A stretch of 64,000 bases of DNA, taken from Tricholomella constricta (Eukaryota > Basidiomycota > Agaricomycetes > Agaricales > Lyophyllaceae). Where the stretch lies: the NCBI GenBank assembly GCA_013368375.1, contig JAACJP010000068.1, positions 1-64,000 of the forward strand, read 5' to 3'. Below, piece by piece: positions 45,068 through 58,667 of the stretch. The notes beneath the pieces are model-generated. The model ran no database searches. It had not been told where the DNA came from and was given only the letters and a program-made list of their open reading frames with translations. Each line of letters starts with the position of its first letter. Position 1 is the first letter of the stretch. The position numbers and the translations under genes were made by a program.

Positions 45068-47101
45068 TGCGTGCGTTCGTTCGGGTGTGGGCTTCGGTGG
45101 AGGATACTTGACGGAATTTGACTGAATGGGTGGAATGGAATGGACGTGGTTTATGGATACTGAACTTCAACTCCATAGGGAGATAATTTTAAATGTATGT
45201 GATTTGTTGTACTAGATATCAGCTCTGTCTTACTCCCCAGTACCCTATGTGTTCATAATATATATGCTCTACTCAAAACGGTGGACGCCGCGCGATATCT
45301 TTACTCAGTGAGCCAGATCGCTAAGAGACTTTGAGAACCCTCGGTAACAGAACAATTATAGAAAATATACCCGGAGTGATATGTCCTCCGACAGTGCCTT
45401 TTGTTGATGAGCGCGCGTATAGAGTATTACTAAATGATTCCCAGCGCATGGGGGCTTTTGAGTTTTACGTCTCCTTTCTTCAGCCATGGATCTAATGCAG
45501 TGGTTTTGTAGACGCTGGGCACGTTCAAATGATTTATAGCCAGAGACGTCCAGACAAGGTGGCATGGAAGCGCAGTGAGCGCTAACGCCAGTAGCAGCGT
45601 CGATCAATCAAGTGCTTTAGATGAGCTCACGTAGCCAGCCCGAGAAGTGATCATAAAAATGACATCAAAGAATGGAGGAGGAGCGGTGCACCCGTAGTTC
45701 GGAAACTGCACATATCTAGAGAAACACCTCGTAAGGGGACTCGGACGATAGCAACAGCCAGAAATGTTGACGGGATCATTTGAATTGTTGGCCCGCGGTC
45801 TCACGATTGTTTGCAGCCACCAGAACTCTAGTATTCTCGAAGCTCGGCGGTATAACACCTCCGAGTCTCCAGCGCCAGCTGCCAGGTTGAATGAACTTTA
45901 TAAATATATACCTACACGTTTTCGCTCTTTCTTTCGCAAGAGAGATATTCCGAAAAGTAAGGTGGCGTGAATGCGAATGCGAATGCTCCGGATTTGAGAC
46001 TGGCGGTCGAAATTCGATATTCAACATCAATACTGACTCAGAGAGGGATGCCATTCCGCAGGCTGGGTCAGGGTCAGGGTCAGGACAGCGCAGTGCGACG
46101 TCGATGAGAGCAGATCCCATAGACCTTGAGCGTCTAAACCAACCCCGTGAAAGAAAATCACAGCGTACTAAGAACTCAGAGAGGTGTCGGGAAGAGAGGC
46201 AGCCTTTTCCCCTCGAGCCTTCAAGATTTTGCAGCGGATTCGCCCAGAGGAGCCTGCTCTGAAAGGTTCGCTGTCAATTCAAAGAAAAATGCAATCACAA
46301 CTTTGCTGGAGTCGTCTACATCAGTCAATGTGACCCAGCGGCACAAGTTACTCAGTGCGAAATGATACAAAGCAAAAACGCTCCGTACGTTTCATGCTTG
46401 CTCAAATACCTTGTACTACGAGAAGTAGTGGATATGCGAACGAGGTGTGGCTCGTGTTGTGTTATTGTCGCTTGGAAAGAGGAAGGGTGGGTTCGCCATC
46501 ACGCATCTGTGATGAGTGTGTGTGCTCATCCTGATCAAAAGTCTATCTATCCGAGAGTTTCGCAAACGACACTCGTCTTACAATTCATGCCAGAACTATA
46601 TTGCCCTTACCAAAAAGACGACACCGACTACAATATATATAACGAGCTCCTACTAAGACACACAAGACAAAACCTTTAAAAACGCGGTGGTATGGAAGGC
46701 GGGGGCATCGCTAACAAGAAAAGGTTGTACACGAGGAGGGATGAGGTTTATACGAAGGCAGGAAGAACGCAGTATGCGGAACACCTAATGCGTTGCAGAC
46801 ATACGCACATAATACACACACACAACGACGAGATAGGGATGACACGCTAAATGATAGTAAGAGATGAGGGAAAATAAAAAAATGAGAGAAAGCAAATGGC
46901 GAAAGCAAGACGGTTTTGAAGACACTAGGACATATAGAATGAGCCCTGGAATCGCTGATTTCCTGGTGGTGTGAATGTTCCGGGACGCTTTGCGGGGCTA
47001 GCGGAGATATGATGTACAATGTCGTCCATCGTCGGCGAGAGGGACATTGCGACGTAGTGGATGTGGTAAAACACGTGAACAGGAGGGAGAGGATGGACAG
47101 C
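45068..47101. other. Two-kilobase interval without gene
   Basis: Short ORFs only. A (GGGTCA)3 run at 46065-46084 is the only clear repeat. Confidence 0.45.
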
Positions 47102-47915
47102 TTAAGCCTGCAGGAAGACTGATCAGAAAAACCGATGTTATATTTGGACTTCAAACATACCGTAGCCTCTTCGGCTGCGACAGTTGCCTCGGCCTCTGCT
47201 TCCTCGGTCTCTGGTTCCTCAACAATAGTTTCGTCAACGGGTGCAGTTGCTACCGGTTCTTGTCCTTCGACCGCAGCAGCAGCCTGCAGTAGACAAAACC
47301 ACGCAGAAGTGGAAGTAGTACCAATCAGCACAACGAATTAGGGAAACACGAGTGTGATCCCACGAAATGGGATTCAACCAAGAGGTATGAACGAACCTTA
47401 GATGCAGGTTTCTTTGACCCCGCTCGTGAAGCAGGTTTGGCAGAAGCCCGAGAGGCAGGTTTGGCAGCAGTGGTGGAGGGGGGCTTAGCAGACGCCTTCG
47501 ACGTAGGCTTGGCTGACGCTTTGGACGCAGGTTTCGCGGCAGTCTTCGAGGCGGGCTTGGCAGCAGCCTTAGAAGCAGGTTTGGCCTAGAGATATTGTTT
47601 TAGCAATAAATTCGTCCATTCGGCAATAACAAGAACCTTCTTCGCAGGAGGGGGGGTTTCAGGCTCCCCTCCTTCAGCTGCGGGCTCGCCGTTGGGTTCC
47701 TCAGCCTCCTTGCGTTTCTTGCCTCTGGTGGACTTGGGTTTCTCCTCCTTGGCTTCTTCCTCGCCTTGTTTTTCCTTCTCCTTATCGGCTTTTTTCGCTC
47801 TCGGTTTGGCTGGCTTCTTGGCTACAGGCTCGGGCTTGGGCAGATCCTTTATCCGAGAGGAGCGACGGGGCTCTGCGACCTCAGTTGTGCCTGCTGTTGC
47901 TGTTTTTCTGGGCAT
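47102..47915 (-). CDS. Lys/Ala/Pro-rich nuclear-type protein
   Basis: Four exons, complement(47102..47107, 47161..47283, 47397..47585, 47637..47915), 198 aa. It starts MPRKTATAG, followed by EPRRSSRIKDLPKPEP and a Lys-rich run (RAKKADKEKEKQ, RGKKRKEAEE) that looks like nuclear-localisation and DNA-contact sequence. Exon 2 is built of degenerate (S/T)KAxAKPAS repeats reminiscent of linker-histone tails. Exon 3 is acidic (VEEPETEEAEAEA). The last exon would hold just two codons before a TAA, so the 3' end is the weakest part. No globular H1 or HMG domain is visible. Possible chromatin-associated protein. Confidence 0.62.
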
Positions 47916-48602
47916 GGTTGCAGCGGGAGGAGGAGGACAATGAAGGAAAGATGGATGGAAGTGGGAGAAGATGAGCGCAGACGCGTTGGAATTCCGAAAT
48001 CGATTCCAACCTTGGTTTATCGACAAGCAAGAGCAAATACAATCACGTGCGTCGCGACTTCTCACGTGACATCATGCATTGACGCGCTTTATTGGAATGT
48101 TTTCTCCAAAGTTCCCCCATGCGAGTCCGGTGGCCGTAAGGTTGTCGTCCATTCCCCTGTTGACGTTCACCACACCTTGCAGATCATTCCCAGCCCTAGG
48201 CTGAGATAATCACCCGACTGAAGGTAAACAAAGATGGTGATGAAAAGTACTTGATAGTTGCAGAAAATGATATCGGGAAAAAAAAGAGTAAGCTCTTCCA
48301 TCCCAACTAAAGGCTGGTTAATTAACCTGCACGACAATAGAGAAAGGTAGAAACCATGGGCCGGGATGTGGCTCATGTCTAAATCCAGAAAATTGCGGCG
48401 AGCTCCGCGGATGCAACGAGAAGGTAGAAACACGATTGAAGCCAGTTGGACATTGATCTCCATGTATATCCTCTTATGGGGTCAATCTTGAAGCTTGATG
48501 TCGTAGGTAATGATCATTGATCTGCCTTCGGTGTTCGTTCTTTGGAGAGACGCTTCACCTATACAAGGAGGGTATCAAAAAATAACAGCTCCATTAATGG
48601 TC
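47916..48602. other. Interval upstream of nuclear-type protein
   Basis: Probable promoter of the gene at 47915; no further feature seen. Confidence 0.4.
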
Positions 48603-48706
48603 GAGTGTCAGGAAGGGTGAATGTACACCTCAAAGCTCACTTTTATGATGTATGGAGTGTCAGGAAGGGTGAATGTACACCTCAAAGCTCACTTTTATGA
48701 TGTATG
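48603..48706. repeat. Perfect 52-bp tandem duplication
   Basis: Units 48603-48654 and 48655-48706 are identical base for base (each starts GAGTGTCAGGAAGGGTGAAT). Perfect identity implies a very recent event or selection. Confidence 0.95.
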
Positions 48707-48830
48707 ATCGGTTGTCACCACAAGGAACTCCCCAAAACGCGCTGATATCGACATTCTACCTACGAGGAACGCAGGTTGCTACTGAAGAGACGTTACATTC
48801 ATGGAGATGAGATTTCCTACTGTACTGGAA

Positions 48831-49700
48831 CTAACGCACCGGGAGTCGGGCGAGATCCTCCATGACCGCCCGCAGACGATTAATTTGATAACGAGATCCA
48901 CCAACCGCAAGGTTAAGGCTTCGAAGGCGCTGAAGGTAGCTGGGGCTTTTCCGCGTAAATATTCTGAAACCCCGTAAGCCTAGACGCAGACGCTCGTGAT
49001 GATTCGACATCAATAAGACAACGAGCGAAACACATAGACAAGTGGCAGGTAGCAAGTGAATGGGAAAACATACAGTACAGAAGAAAAGTCCAAAATCAGC
49101 CTTGGACGTCTCGAGGTAAATTTCTCCCTTTCGACCTGGCATATCCGCATTTCTTTGCGACTGAGCTGGCTTTATTATGAGCACGCTTACAGTTCCATTG
49201 GACACGTCGATCATACCTTGGATAAGAAGTCGAGTAAATCCCGAGAAAGTTCTTCAGAACCGATGTAGAACTCGTGAGGTTCGGCGCCGGCATCGCCGAT
49301 ATCTGTGGAAAGGGGGCAGTTAGGATGATGAATTTGGGTGAGTAGAGAACGCGGTCCAGGACGTCAAAAATGAGGTCAAAGAGTCCGAAGCTGTTAACCA
49401 GTGAGTGCCTAATAGTTCCGCCGTTCATAATATACCATTCATGACGACTGGGCGGCAAAAATTGTGTAAACGGCATCCGTGGCGCAGATCCTTGGATCTT
49501 TTCTTATATTGGACATTCCGAGTCGACCAAAATAATTTCGGCTCGGAGATGAGCGAGTCCTGCCAGCAATAGAACGCCCTCATCCCGGACCATTTATTCA
49601 CCTTAAGAAACATATTCAAGGTTGGGTGTCTGGTTAAGGCTGGAATCAGGGAGGCGACTGCGAAAGAGGTGAAAGCAAGATGAGTGATCACTAATTCGTG
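48831..49700 (-). pseudogene. Possible LRR/F-box-like gene or remnant
   Basis: Minus-strand stretches with leucine-rich, F-box-protein-like texture: HELVITHLAFTSFAVASLIP (about 49630-49690), AGAEPHEFYIGSEELSRDLL (about 49220-49290) and YLQRLRSLNLAVGG...RLRAVMEDLARLPVR to a TAA at 48837. GT donors and AG acceptors can be found between them, but the 5' end and the middle are unresolved. Low confidence; function not assigned. Confidence 0.3.
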
Positions 49701-50440
49701 GACGTGTACTCCCCACGTGAGGGTCTTTTGCGTTCAGATGATAATCTCTAAGCTCCGGTTCAACGCCGATTTACATGCACTCTGTCTCCATCCTCCATCC
49801 CGACATGCCCTCGATGTCTGCCTCGTCGTCCACGGCTTCTTCCTCCGTACAGATCTCGTCGTTCAGTTTGGCTATCTGGATCCACTTACTCTCTGTTAAT
49901 CCTGTTATCTTATCGTTGTTGCTTGGCTACCATGTTTGCCAAGACCAACTTCGAGTTCAAGCCTTCTCTCGTTCGATGCCGCCGTCATGATGTGTATCTA
50001 CTGCTTGAAGATCTTCAAACGAGCGAAATCTCCCTGAAAACATACTCAATCCAGTCTTCCCAGTCTGATACGTTTTCTTGTGCTGGTCCCTGGCTGATTC
50101 TATGATGCTTCCTTTGGCCTCTGCGCTTCTGAACTCAATAACGAGGCATCAGAAGATGGGCCACCTCATGCTGTGATTTCTTTCCGCCAAGTTTCGCTGG
50201 CGATCTGCATGAATACAATGCCAGATACACAATTTCAGGAAGGCCTGGGCACTTGCGAAGTCGAAGCGCGTTGGATGCATGGATTACCCGCGTTCTTCTT
50301 TCCGCCATGTGATTGACGCGTCTTTGATCGAGGTTCCGTGCCAAATATACATCCGCTCAGCCTCGTCAACGAGAAATATCAAGGTCCAACTATCCTCGCT
50401 CCGACGTCGTTTCGCTATAGCGATTGGTGTCCAAAACATT

Positions 50441-50780
50441 CGTCGTTGCATCCCTTTCGAAGTTTTCCCTATCAACAAGTAACCACGGACTCTCTGCATC
50501 GGATTCCCGTCTAACCGCGTCTGAAACGTCACCGGCGCCCGTTATACAGAACGCCACACCAGGCCGGATCTTTCTGCTCGTTTGCTTGTTGATTTTCTGT
50601 TCGTCCCGGTGATCGTCGTCGTTGCACCTTCGAAGTTTTTTCCTATCAACTAGTGACTACGGACTCTCTGCGTCGGGTTCCCGTCTATCCGCGTATGAAA
50701 CGTCGGCGGCGCCCGTTGTACAAAACGCCACACCAGGCCCGATCTTTCTGCTTGTTGATTTTTCTGTTCGTCCCGGTGAT
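50441..50780. repeat. Diverged tandem duplication, about 176-bp period
   Basis: Units 50441-50613 and 50617-50780 share CGTCGTTGCA, GGACTCTCTGC, AACGCCACACCAGGCC and TCTGTTCGTCCCGGTGAT in the same order with scattered changes and a short deletion. Confidence 0.9.
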
Positions 50781-51033
50781 TGACCTCGAAGCGGAGCCCA
50801 CGAGTGGGCACTGAGGACAACTACACCGCATCTCGTCAGACACGGACGAAATGTGGTCGCGTTATTTCTAATTTACTTTGGGTGTTCATGGATAGCTCGT
50901 AATCCAGCGCTGCAGCGACCAGAGACCGCGACGCAACCGTCGAGCCTTGGTATCTCCATTCGGAAGTGCATTCCTCGGTTGCTTGGCGATATGCACACCA
51001 TGCTCGACATCCCGAATACAGTACCTCTATACC

Positions 51034-51203
51034 TCTCTATACCAGCCCGATATCATGGATCAATCTGTCCAGGTGCCGGTTGGCTGTCATGTCCACTTAC
51101 GGCTTCAACAATGGGGTACCTCTATACCAGCCCGATATCATGGATCGATCTCTCCAGGTGTTGGCTGGCTGTTATATCTACTCACGGCTTCGAAAATGGG
51201 AAT
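51034..51203. repeat. Diverged tandem duplication, 85-bp period
   Basis: Two units (51034-51118, 51119-51203) both read TCTATACCAGCCCGATATCA then TGGATC(A/G)ATCT(G/C)TCCAGGTG, and end in a CACGGCTTCGAAAATGGG-like sequence. Confidence 0.88.
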
Positions 51204-52470
51204 AATGCTTGAATCTGGTTTTTCATGTGCCTAATCTCGTGTATTGTTCCGTCCTTGTTGGGGGGTTGGTGCAATCGAAATTGCTCAGTTGCGACAGGCT
51301 GCCATGGTGGCCCTCACAATTTCTTCACCCTCTACGTCAATTCTTACGATGATAATAATCCAATGCCTGGTCCCATCGTGCCTACTGTGCGAAAATCTTG
51401 CCAAACGCGTTTTTCCACTTTTCACAGCAATTCCGAAGGGAGCTATGTCACTTTTTCTGACACGCTGCCTCTGGGGAATGGCCCATGGGTAAGCTATAAA
51501 CTCCGGCATGCTAATGACAGTCCCGGTGCCCGGGTCCATGCGCTTGTTGTGAGGAAATTAACCCACACCACAAAACCATGAGGTGAGAAGACATCGTTCT
51601 CGATATGACCACTGTGTGTGTGTTGGCTGTGCAGATGAGCAACTCCAAGACGATCTAACATACACGCGAGAGAACCCACGCATCACACATTCTTATCATC
51701 AACAATGATAAAGCACATGTCGAAATACTTAGCCACTTCCTCGAACAAAACAAACAGACTCAACCTGAGGAAGCGCAAAAAATATACTCTGGAGAAATTC
51801 CACACGCTGCGCGCAGCTATCCGTTGAGAGGGAAAAAAAATCAGGGAAAGAGAGTTGAGAAAAAGCGAATCTGGCAGATTGGCCTGCCCAAAAAACTACC
51901 TCCGTACGATGCCGAAAGTCAAAGTGAAAACGGATGGCAAGGGTCATCGATCGCGTCATTGACACTCAAGCGATGGGATCATTGGGATGCGATAGGAAAC
52001 GCTTTGGAGCGACTGTGGTGACTCGTAAAATCACCTCACGAGGTCGGTCAGGGGGGCCAGGCTGCGAGAGGGTGGGTGGGAACGGCCGCGTGTAGATGCG
52101 GTCTAGGCGATAAGTACCTGTGCACCACATGTCGCCCGTCCGACAGGTTCGGATAGATATGGCGTATGTATGTCGTAGACAGAGACTTTTGACAGGTCGC
52201 TAAGTCGTCACAAATCCGGTTATGTAGATAAATTACTCTCGAGACGAAAGTCCGCGGACGCCTCAGGGACAGAAAAACTCATGTGCACGGGTGAGTGTGA
52301 AGGAGATGATTCAGAAATTGGTATTTTTTGCGACAGAACATTAGGTATTCGCAGTATTGAACAAGTTTATGGTCACATGTGCATGAACTGCAGTAAGTAT
52401 TGTATGGCATTTGATTGTACAATCACAACCCCGGGTGGACGAGAAATGGAGAATGCGATGATGGGTGGGC
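51204..52470. other. Interval without recognisable gene
   Basis: No supported ORF or RNA. It includes the 3' flank of the permease gene. Confidence 0.45.
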
Positions 52471-55162
52471 TCAGTTTGAGAAGAGTATACGGTAAAGCCG
52501 GACGTAGAAGGGGGCGCGTTTGCGTTCAGCACGCCACTGAAAGGAGGAAGGAAGTAAGACGGCAGATCTGAGGCAAAGGGCGCAACGAAACATACCTCGC
52601 GCATCTCCTCAACGGTGAGCCAACTCTTGCGACCAGTCTAGTAATCATCATTTAAGTATTCTGGAGACATCACGGAGCATGGAAGGAAACGTACGTCAAG
52701 GTCGATTTCGGGGATTTTCTTGGGGAGAGTTCTCTTCCAAGCGAATCCTAGACACCAGAAAAGCAACATAACGGGTGCGGCGAGATACGCAGCTTCGAGG
52801 GAATGGAGGTCAGCTGCAGATCGGGGTGTATAGAAAAGAGCCGGGACATACAGAAGAAGTCCTCAGCAACCGCCATGGGGTCATCTTTCATGCCGCCAAT
52901 GGGCCAGACAGCCTAATGACTTGTCAGATGATTGGAAGGTAACAGTGGAGATTCCCGACTCACGATATAAAATTGAGCGATGAGCACAAGGCTGAGAAGG
53001 ATGACACCGAACCATGAGCCGTAAACGCCACCGAGAGCCTTGAAAGGCAGTTCCTCGAGAGAGTGGCCTTGGTAGGCCCAAGCCTTCCTGAACCGGATGC
53101 TGGGACAAATGAGTAAGCGTAAAACGGCTGAAAGGTATAAGAACGTACTGGCAAAGGCAGATAGTCATCCACGTGAAGATGGTGGAAAGACCCGAAAGAG
53201 CCAGAAGCCATTTGACTGTGGAGTTATCGTTAATTCACGTCTTGAAGCCAGCATACTTTAAACAGCACTCACAGACGACATCTCCAGCAGCCACAACGTT
53301 AACGTAGGCGAGTGGAGCCCAGGCCAAGATCGCAAGAACCGAATACAAGGGGCGAGAGGACTTGTCGACTGGACAAAACAGTACACAATGAGCGATTTCG
53401 TCTTCTCACTGAGAGAAGTAACATACCATAACAGAAGATCTTGGGTGCATATCCGGTCTCTGCGAGCGCGGTGAGAGTTCGGGATCCAGCGTACACGCAA
53501 GCCATGCCAATGGACAAGACGGAAATGCAAATAGTAACGTTGATGAAGTCTGTACACATGGCTTAGCATCCGAGAGGAAAATATTGGGGTCTAATACTTA
53601 CGGTTGAGACCGGGGATTTTAGCCATGTCGAGCGCGATGACAAAAGGAGATGCAGCTAATGCCATGTCAGAAAATGTTGGAGAGCAAGTGATTGTACGAC
53701 ATACCAGCGCCTCCTCCACCGAGCAATCTGGGTTCATTGTAGGGAATCATCAGGCCGATGAGGGTCAGGGAGCTGATGTAAATGATTGTCTGAAGAAAAA
53801 AAATCATAAGGGAAGGCGCTGATAAGAAGGCTGAAAACACTTACGATACGCCAGAAGGTACCCTTGACAGCGGCAGGCATAGTCTCACGCGGGTTGGGCG
53901 TCTCACTGGCAGCAAGACCAACCAACTCGGTACCAGCTGTGTAAATCTATCAGACGTAGCTCATAAAAATGGAGAACATCTTCCTTACCGAACGAGAAAG
54001 CGGCTAGAAAGGCATCAATAAAAGTGTCTTGGCAAAAGAGCGAAAAGATGCGCACCAGTCACGAACACAGCGCAAACACCTTTGAACCCGTTGGCGAAAG
54101 CACCCGGCTTGCTCCAGCGTAAGCCGCCGACATAATGATCGAAATCACCACCCTTAGGGCCACCGCCACAGACGCAGATACTGGAAGATGGCATCGTCAC
54201 GTCATATGTCATGGAGGATTGCCGGAGCTTGACTTACATTCCGATGAAGATGAACATGACGACGACCAAAAGCTTCAAACAGGACGACCAGAACTCTTCC
54301 TCTGCGAAGCCGAGTGTTCCGAACACGCTGACAATGACTGGCAAAGGGGAGTCAGAAAGAGGTTGTTATGCAGAATGAAGTGAGATCTACCAATGACGGC
54401 CCAGAAAATGGTGATCCAGGCAGCTATTGGCACGTTGGCTTTCCAGTATTGCACCGTTGTTCCAGCGACAGTGATTTCCAGAGGAAGTACGACCGCCCAT
54501 TGGAAAACGTAGTTCCATCCCATAGCGAAGGCAAAAGACGGGTCCAAGAAACGTCCAGCAAGAGTATAGAATCCACCAGAGACCGGATACAGGATACACA
54601 TTTCACCAAGAGCCTGAATTGGATTGGTAAATTGGGGATTTATTGGTCAGATTTACGGAGACGCGCTCACCTGAGTGACGTTGATCAACATGATGCCCAT
54701 GAGAACCCACGCAACAATGATACCAGCGGGCCCACCCAGATGCAGTGCTGAACCTGAGCCGACGAAAAGACCAGTACCAATACTGCCGCCTGCACATGTG
54801 ATGAACAAAGCAAAGCGTGCACAAAAAGGACAGAAAGGACGAACCGACAGCAATCATCTGAAGATGCCGAGCCTTCATCTTCTGTTGAAGCATAGGGTTC
54901 TGCGCCCTCAGTTTTTCAATATTTTCAATATTCTCTCCAGCGATGGCGAGACCACTATGAATTCGCAGGTGAGCATTGAAGAATACTCAAATACGCGAGC
55001 AACTCACCCAGTGGTTCCAGGAGCGCGCTTGAAGCTCTCGAAGTTCACACCGAGGCGGGTCCAGACGCTCTCCTTCGATGGGTCGTAGAACTCCACCGCC
55101 GGGGGGCCACCCGAGCTGACGCTCGCGACATCGTACTTCTCCTCCACTTTCTTGTTCTCCAT
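52471..55162 (-). CDS. Amino-acid permease (YAT/GAP1 family)
   Basis: Eighteen exons, complement(52471..52536, 52596..52637, 52695..52792, 52852..52912, 52964..53099, 53149..53215, 53273..53368, 53427..53549, 53602..53655, 53705..53789, 53845..53936, 53989..54003, 54056..54180, 54238..54337, 54391..54613, 54671..54789, 54845..54954, 55008..55162), 588 aa; introns 49-59 bp. It shows the family hallmarks in order: KARHLQMIAVGGSIGTGLFVGSG, ALGEMCILYPVSGGFY, the FSFAGTELVGLAASETPNPR signature, SRTLTALAETGYAPK, and the C-terminal TWMTICLCHIRFRKAW and RAPFYVRLYR. Twelve membrane helices are expected. It imports amino acids across the plasma membrane by proton symport; substrate range cannot be read from the sequence. 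Exon 7 (numbered in transcript order) is a 15-nt microexon inside the signature motif. Confidence 0.94.
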
Positions 55163-58100
55163 AGCCTCAGCGGAAGTGGAGTACGGGTATGGGAGGTGGG
55201 GAGGGGACAGGTGGGAAGAAGTGACATCGGGTACTGGTATTTATGTTCGAAGACTCGTCACCAGGCGGCTAACCCCTAGAAACAGATGCTACTGAATCTG
55301 GCACACGAATTTGGAAACACGCAGGAGGCCAAGGCCGAAATCGTACCTTGAGAAGAACACATCGATCTCACATATGTCGCGCGCCGCCCAATTCGGTCGG
55401 AAATTGAAAATGATGGAACGGCTCTGCGCCTCACGACCTCCGATCGTGACATCCACGATTAAATCCATTGGTCTACCTCGGGAAGATGAAAAAACCAATC
55501 GAGATGAAAGTACTGCCCATTTGGAATCTTTGATTCGGTTCGTTCCTAGGGACCGCATGGAACATTGGCATGAAGGCCACAAGCGCTACCTCCGTTTAAC
55601 AAAGGGGAAAATCACGGTTGCAGTCTGCACGGTGCTGCAGTGTTATGATAAGGCTACGCGTCGCGAGGTGTATAACGATAGGCAAATCTCCAAAGCAAGT
55701 TTCTTCGCGACTGGACAAAAATAGCTTCTGTACCACCAGGAAGAAATTATGAGAATTGATACAAATACAAAGACAAGCAAACTCTACAAACATTTCTGTG
55801 GAGAGATAGGATCATGCCATCCCTGGCGTTGATCCGTCCGGCCATCTCTGGAGCTTGGATTTGAGCAGGCAGAGGACAGTTCGGGTGGAAGTTTGTTCGG
55901 AAGCAGTTATTTGTATTTGCTTGTAGTTATGGGCAATGGTAAACAGACATTTGCTTGGCGCCCCTTGGCCAAAAATACCCACATGGCTTCAAACTTCAAC
56001 CCTGTTCAAGCTCAGGTTCCTATTGATTCCCCACGTCCGACGCGCTATCAACTCCTCTCTATCCTAGTCCTCAATAGGTTGGCAAGTATGCTTACAGGTA
56101 CGGCCCCGCTCAATTATGACAGCGCTGAGGAGTTGCGGAGCAAGTGCGTCAGCCGGGTCTCAATTTTTCCAGGTGTCCAGGACTTTGGGCAGCAATCGGT
56201 ATCATCAGGTGTCACAAGCGAAGCGATGTGAACAGTTGCCGGTCCTTTACCCCACATTAACGTAGAATTTATCAGCGATGTATGTCCACATGGATTATCG
56301 TCCGAGCGCTGTAAACGACATCGACTCTCCTCGCAAAAATTCTACGAAACACTGGAGTTGGCGCCTATGACGACTTGCTACCACAACCAACAGTCTCCTT
56401 GACAGGCGTTTTACATCTCTGCAACGCTCACTCGCATGGCCTGGCCCACCTGATTATCGGATATGATCGACGCCCATGGACACGCATGACCGAAAGATCT
56501 ACAAACATATGTGTCAGCTGTGCGTATTCATCACTCACGCTTCGATTGTTGGGCGCTTAAGCAGAACGAGAATGTTACTGTGACCTGGAATCAAATCCAT
56601 TATGCAATTATCTCCAGGACTGCGTACCTCGCTCGGAACATACGCGACTGCAACGTATTCCTAATACTGCTCGTCTGCTCGGATTCAATGATATCGGAGT
56701 GCAATGTCCTCCAGACTTCGTTAGCATTGGGGTCGTATATTCCTTGTAGGCTGAGGCTTTTTCCACGTCCCTGAGGCAAATGTCGCGCTTATACTCAGAA
56801 CCACACAATTTCCCTCCGTATCCGTAGCTTACCGTGTGGCAGACGACCAACGCATTGGTAGAAGACGCCATCATCATGCGAACTCCGTAGACCCTGAGGA
56901 ACTCGGAGCGGTAAATTCCAGCGTCTACATTCTTCGACGTGGACGCTCGAAATTGATACGCGTCATATGATGCGCTTGGGCGCTTAAATAACTTCCAGTG
57001 ATCTACATACCCGACCTTCTCCGTAGCGCAGGGGTCAATAGGCGCCAGTCGGTGTGATATGCAGATAGAAAATATCATCACCGAATCAGATGCGTGCAGA
57101 ATTCTCACCGAGGTCCATATTTGAAGATACAGTCGATCGGAAGGACAACGGTGGTCTGTTTTGAAAATTCTATCAATTCAGTATCAAATAGTATCATAAG
57201 TCGGTTAGATAACAGATATGTTGACCTGATCCTCGATCCCGCAATAGCGACAAAAAATTTCGAACCATTCAAAGTTGGCACTACACAGACCGGGAATTTT
57301 CGTGGAGAACGACTCCAAGTCATCGGCGGAGTGAGATGGTAATCAGGTCATGCACCCAATGGCTGACTGCTGCGATCTGGAGAGAAAAAAATTTGAAAAA
57401 GAAAAATTCATAGCCGGTGGGGGTGATCGAGAAAGTGTGGGGTTAGCGACCGGCGCGGCCCATCCACCTCCAGAGACAACAGTAACCACGATCAGCGCCA
57501 CAAAGCCACGAGTTGCGGAAATAGTAGCGGATCGGAACGGACGATGAGCTGAAGAACCGCTGCGTCCATGTTTTTTTTTCCTCAACGCTCCGTGCGGCGT
57601 GAGGTACTCTCCTGCGGCTGGGGCCTCAAGGCGATGCAAGTATGACCCAGCTTGTCCCAGTTTCCACAGGGCCCCTCCCAGCTCCAACTCCAATCACTCC
57701 GGAGACGTCCGTTTGGGTTTGGGTTTGGGGTTTGCGTTCGATCAGCAAAACTCTCCATTGCACTGCACCCGTCATAATCTATTTTACCATTTGTCGTCCG
57801 TTGTCATCTTTGTACGCCGAGGGCGACCCCACGACCCCACGATATTTATCATCCATTCCATCTCATCACGGTCATGATCAGACCTCAGAAGCTTATTTAA
57901 ATTTGGAATTTTGGAGCCGGGCTGTTTTTTTTTCAAATCTGGCCAGGGCAACGAATGCTTCACAGCATCTGAGGCTCTCCCAAGCCCTTTCTCGCGTTCG
58001 AGAATACTTTGTCGTACCTAAGTAGCGTCAGATGACCATCTTGAATGCGACCTAAGAGTATACAATTGAAACAGGTCAGGGCAACAGCGACGGAACATGT

Positions 58101-58667
58101 CAATCATCGTACGAGACGCGCGCCGGGACGCGGATTCTCAAGATTGCAGTGACAACCAAAATTAAGCTCACCTGGTAAAAATAACTAGCTGGAAGTCGGC
58201 AGACGTCCTTGATCCTTGCCCTTGACATACTCGAACACTCTCCATGGGATAAGACGGTTGGATTCGTTCGAGTACAACAAAGTTTATTTAAGCGGGACAG
58301 ATGCGAGAATTCGAAGTTACATCTCTCCGCAGATCAAATTTTACAGATACGCTGCGCATGCAATCCGTTGAGAATCGATAACGACAAACGACGGACGACG
58401 GACGGAACGCGCATCCATGACACTGTCAGATACTGTCACTGTCAAAGGAGAACCTGATGAGAAGCCATCCCATTACGCCGCACTGCGTTTTCCCACTATC
58501 AACATATGTAACACCAACAGGCAGGAGGACTGTGAAAACAAACCCACATGCATCTAACACAGGGAACGTAAGGGCCGCGCCATTGAATGCAGTCATGGGA
58601 AATCAACATATCCATACCACAGATAAATAAACACTTCCCCACCAAAGGCCGCAGTCACTTATGTAGT
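55163..58667. other. Three-and-a-half-kilobase gene-poor interval
   Basis: No ORF with family signature, splice pattern or RNA-gene features was found on either strand. A T9 tract lies near 57571-57579. Confidence 0.45.

Noticed and set aside
46065..46084. Telomere-like (GGGTCA)3
   Set aside because: Too short and not the fungal TTAGGG unit; most likely a chance microsatellite.
55311..55724. 137-codon ORF downstream of the permease start
   Set aside because: Begins at TTG, has no motif, and lies in a region without splice or codon cues.
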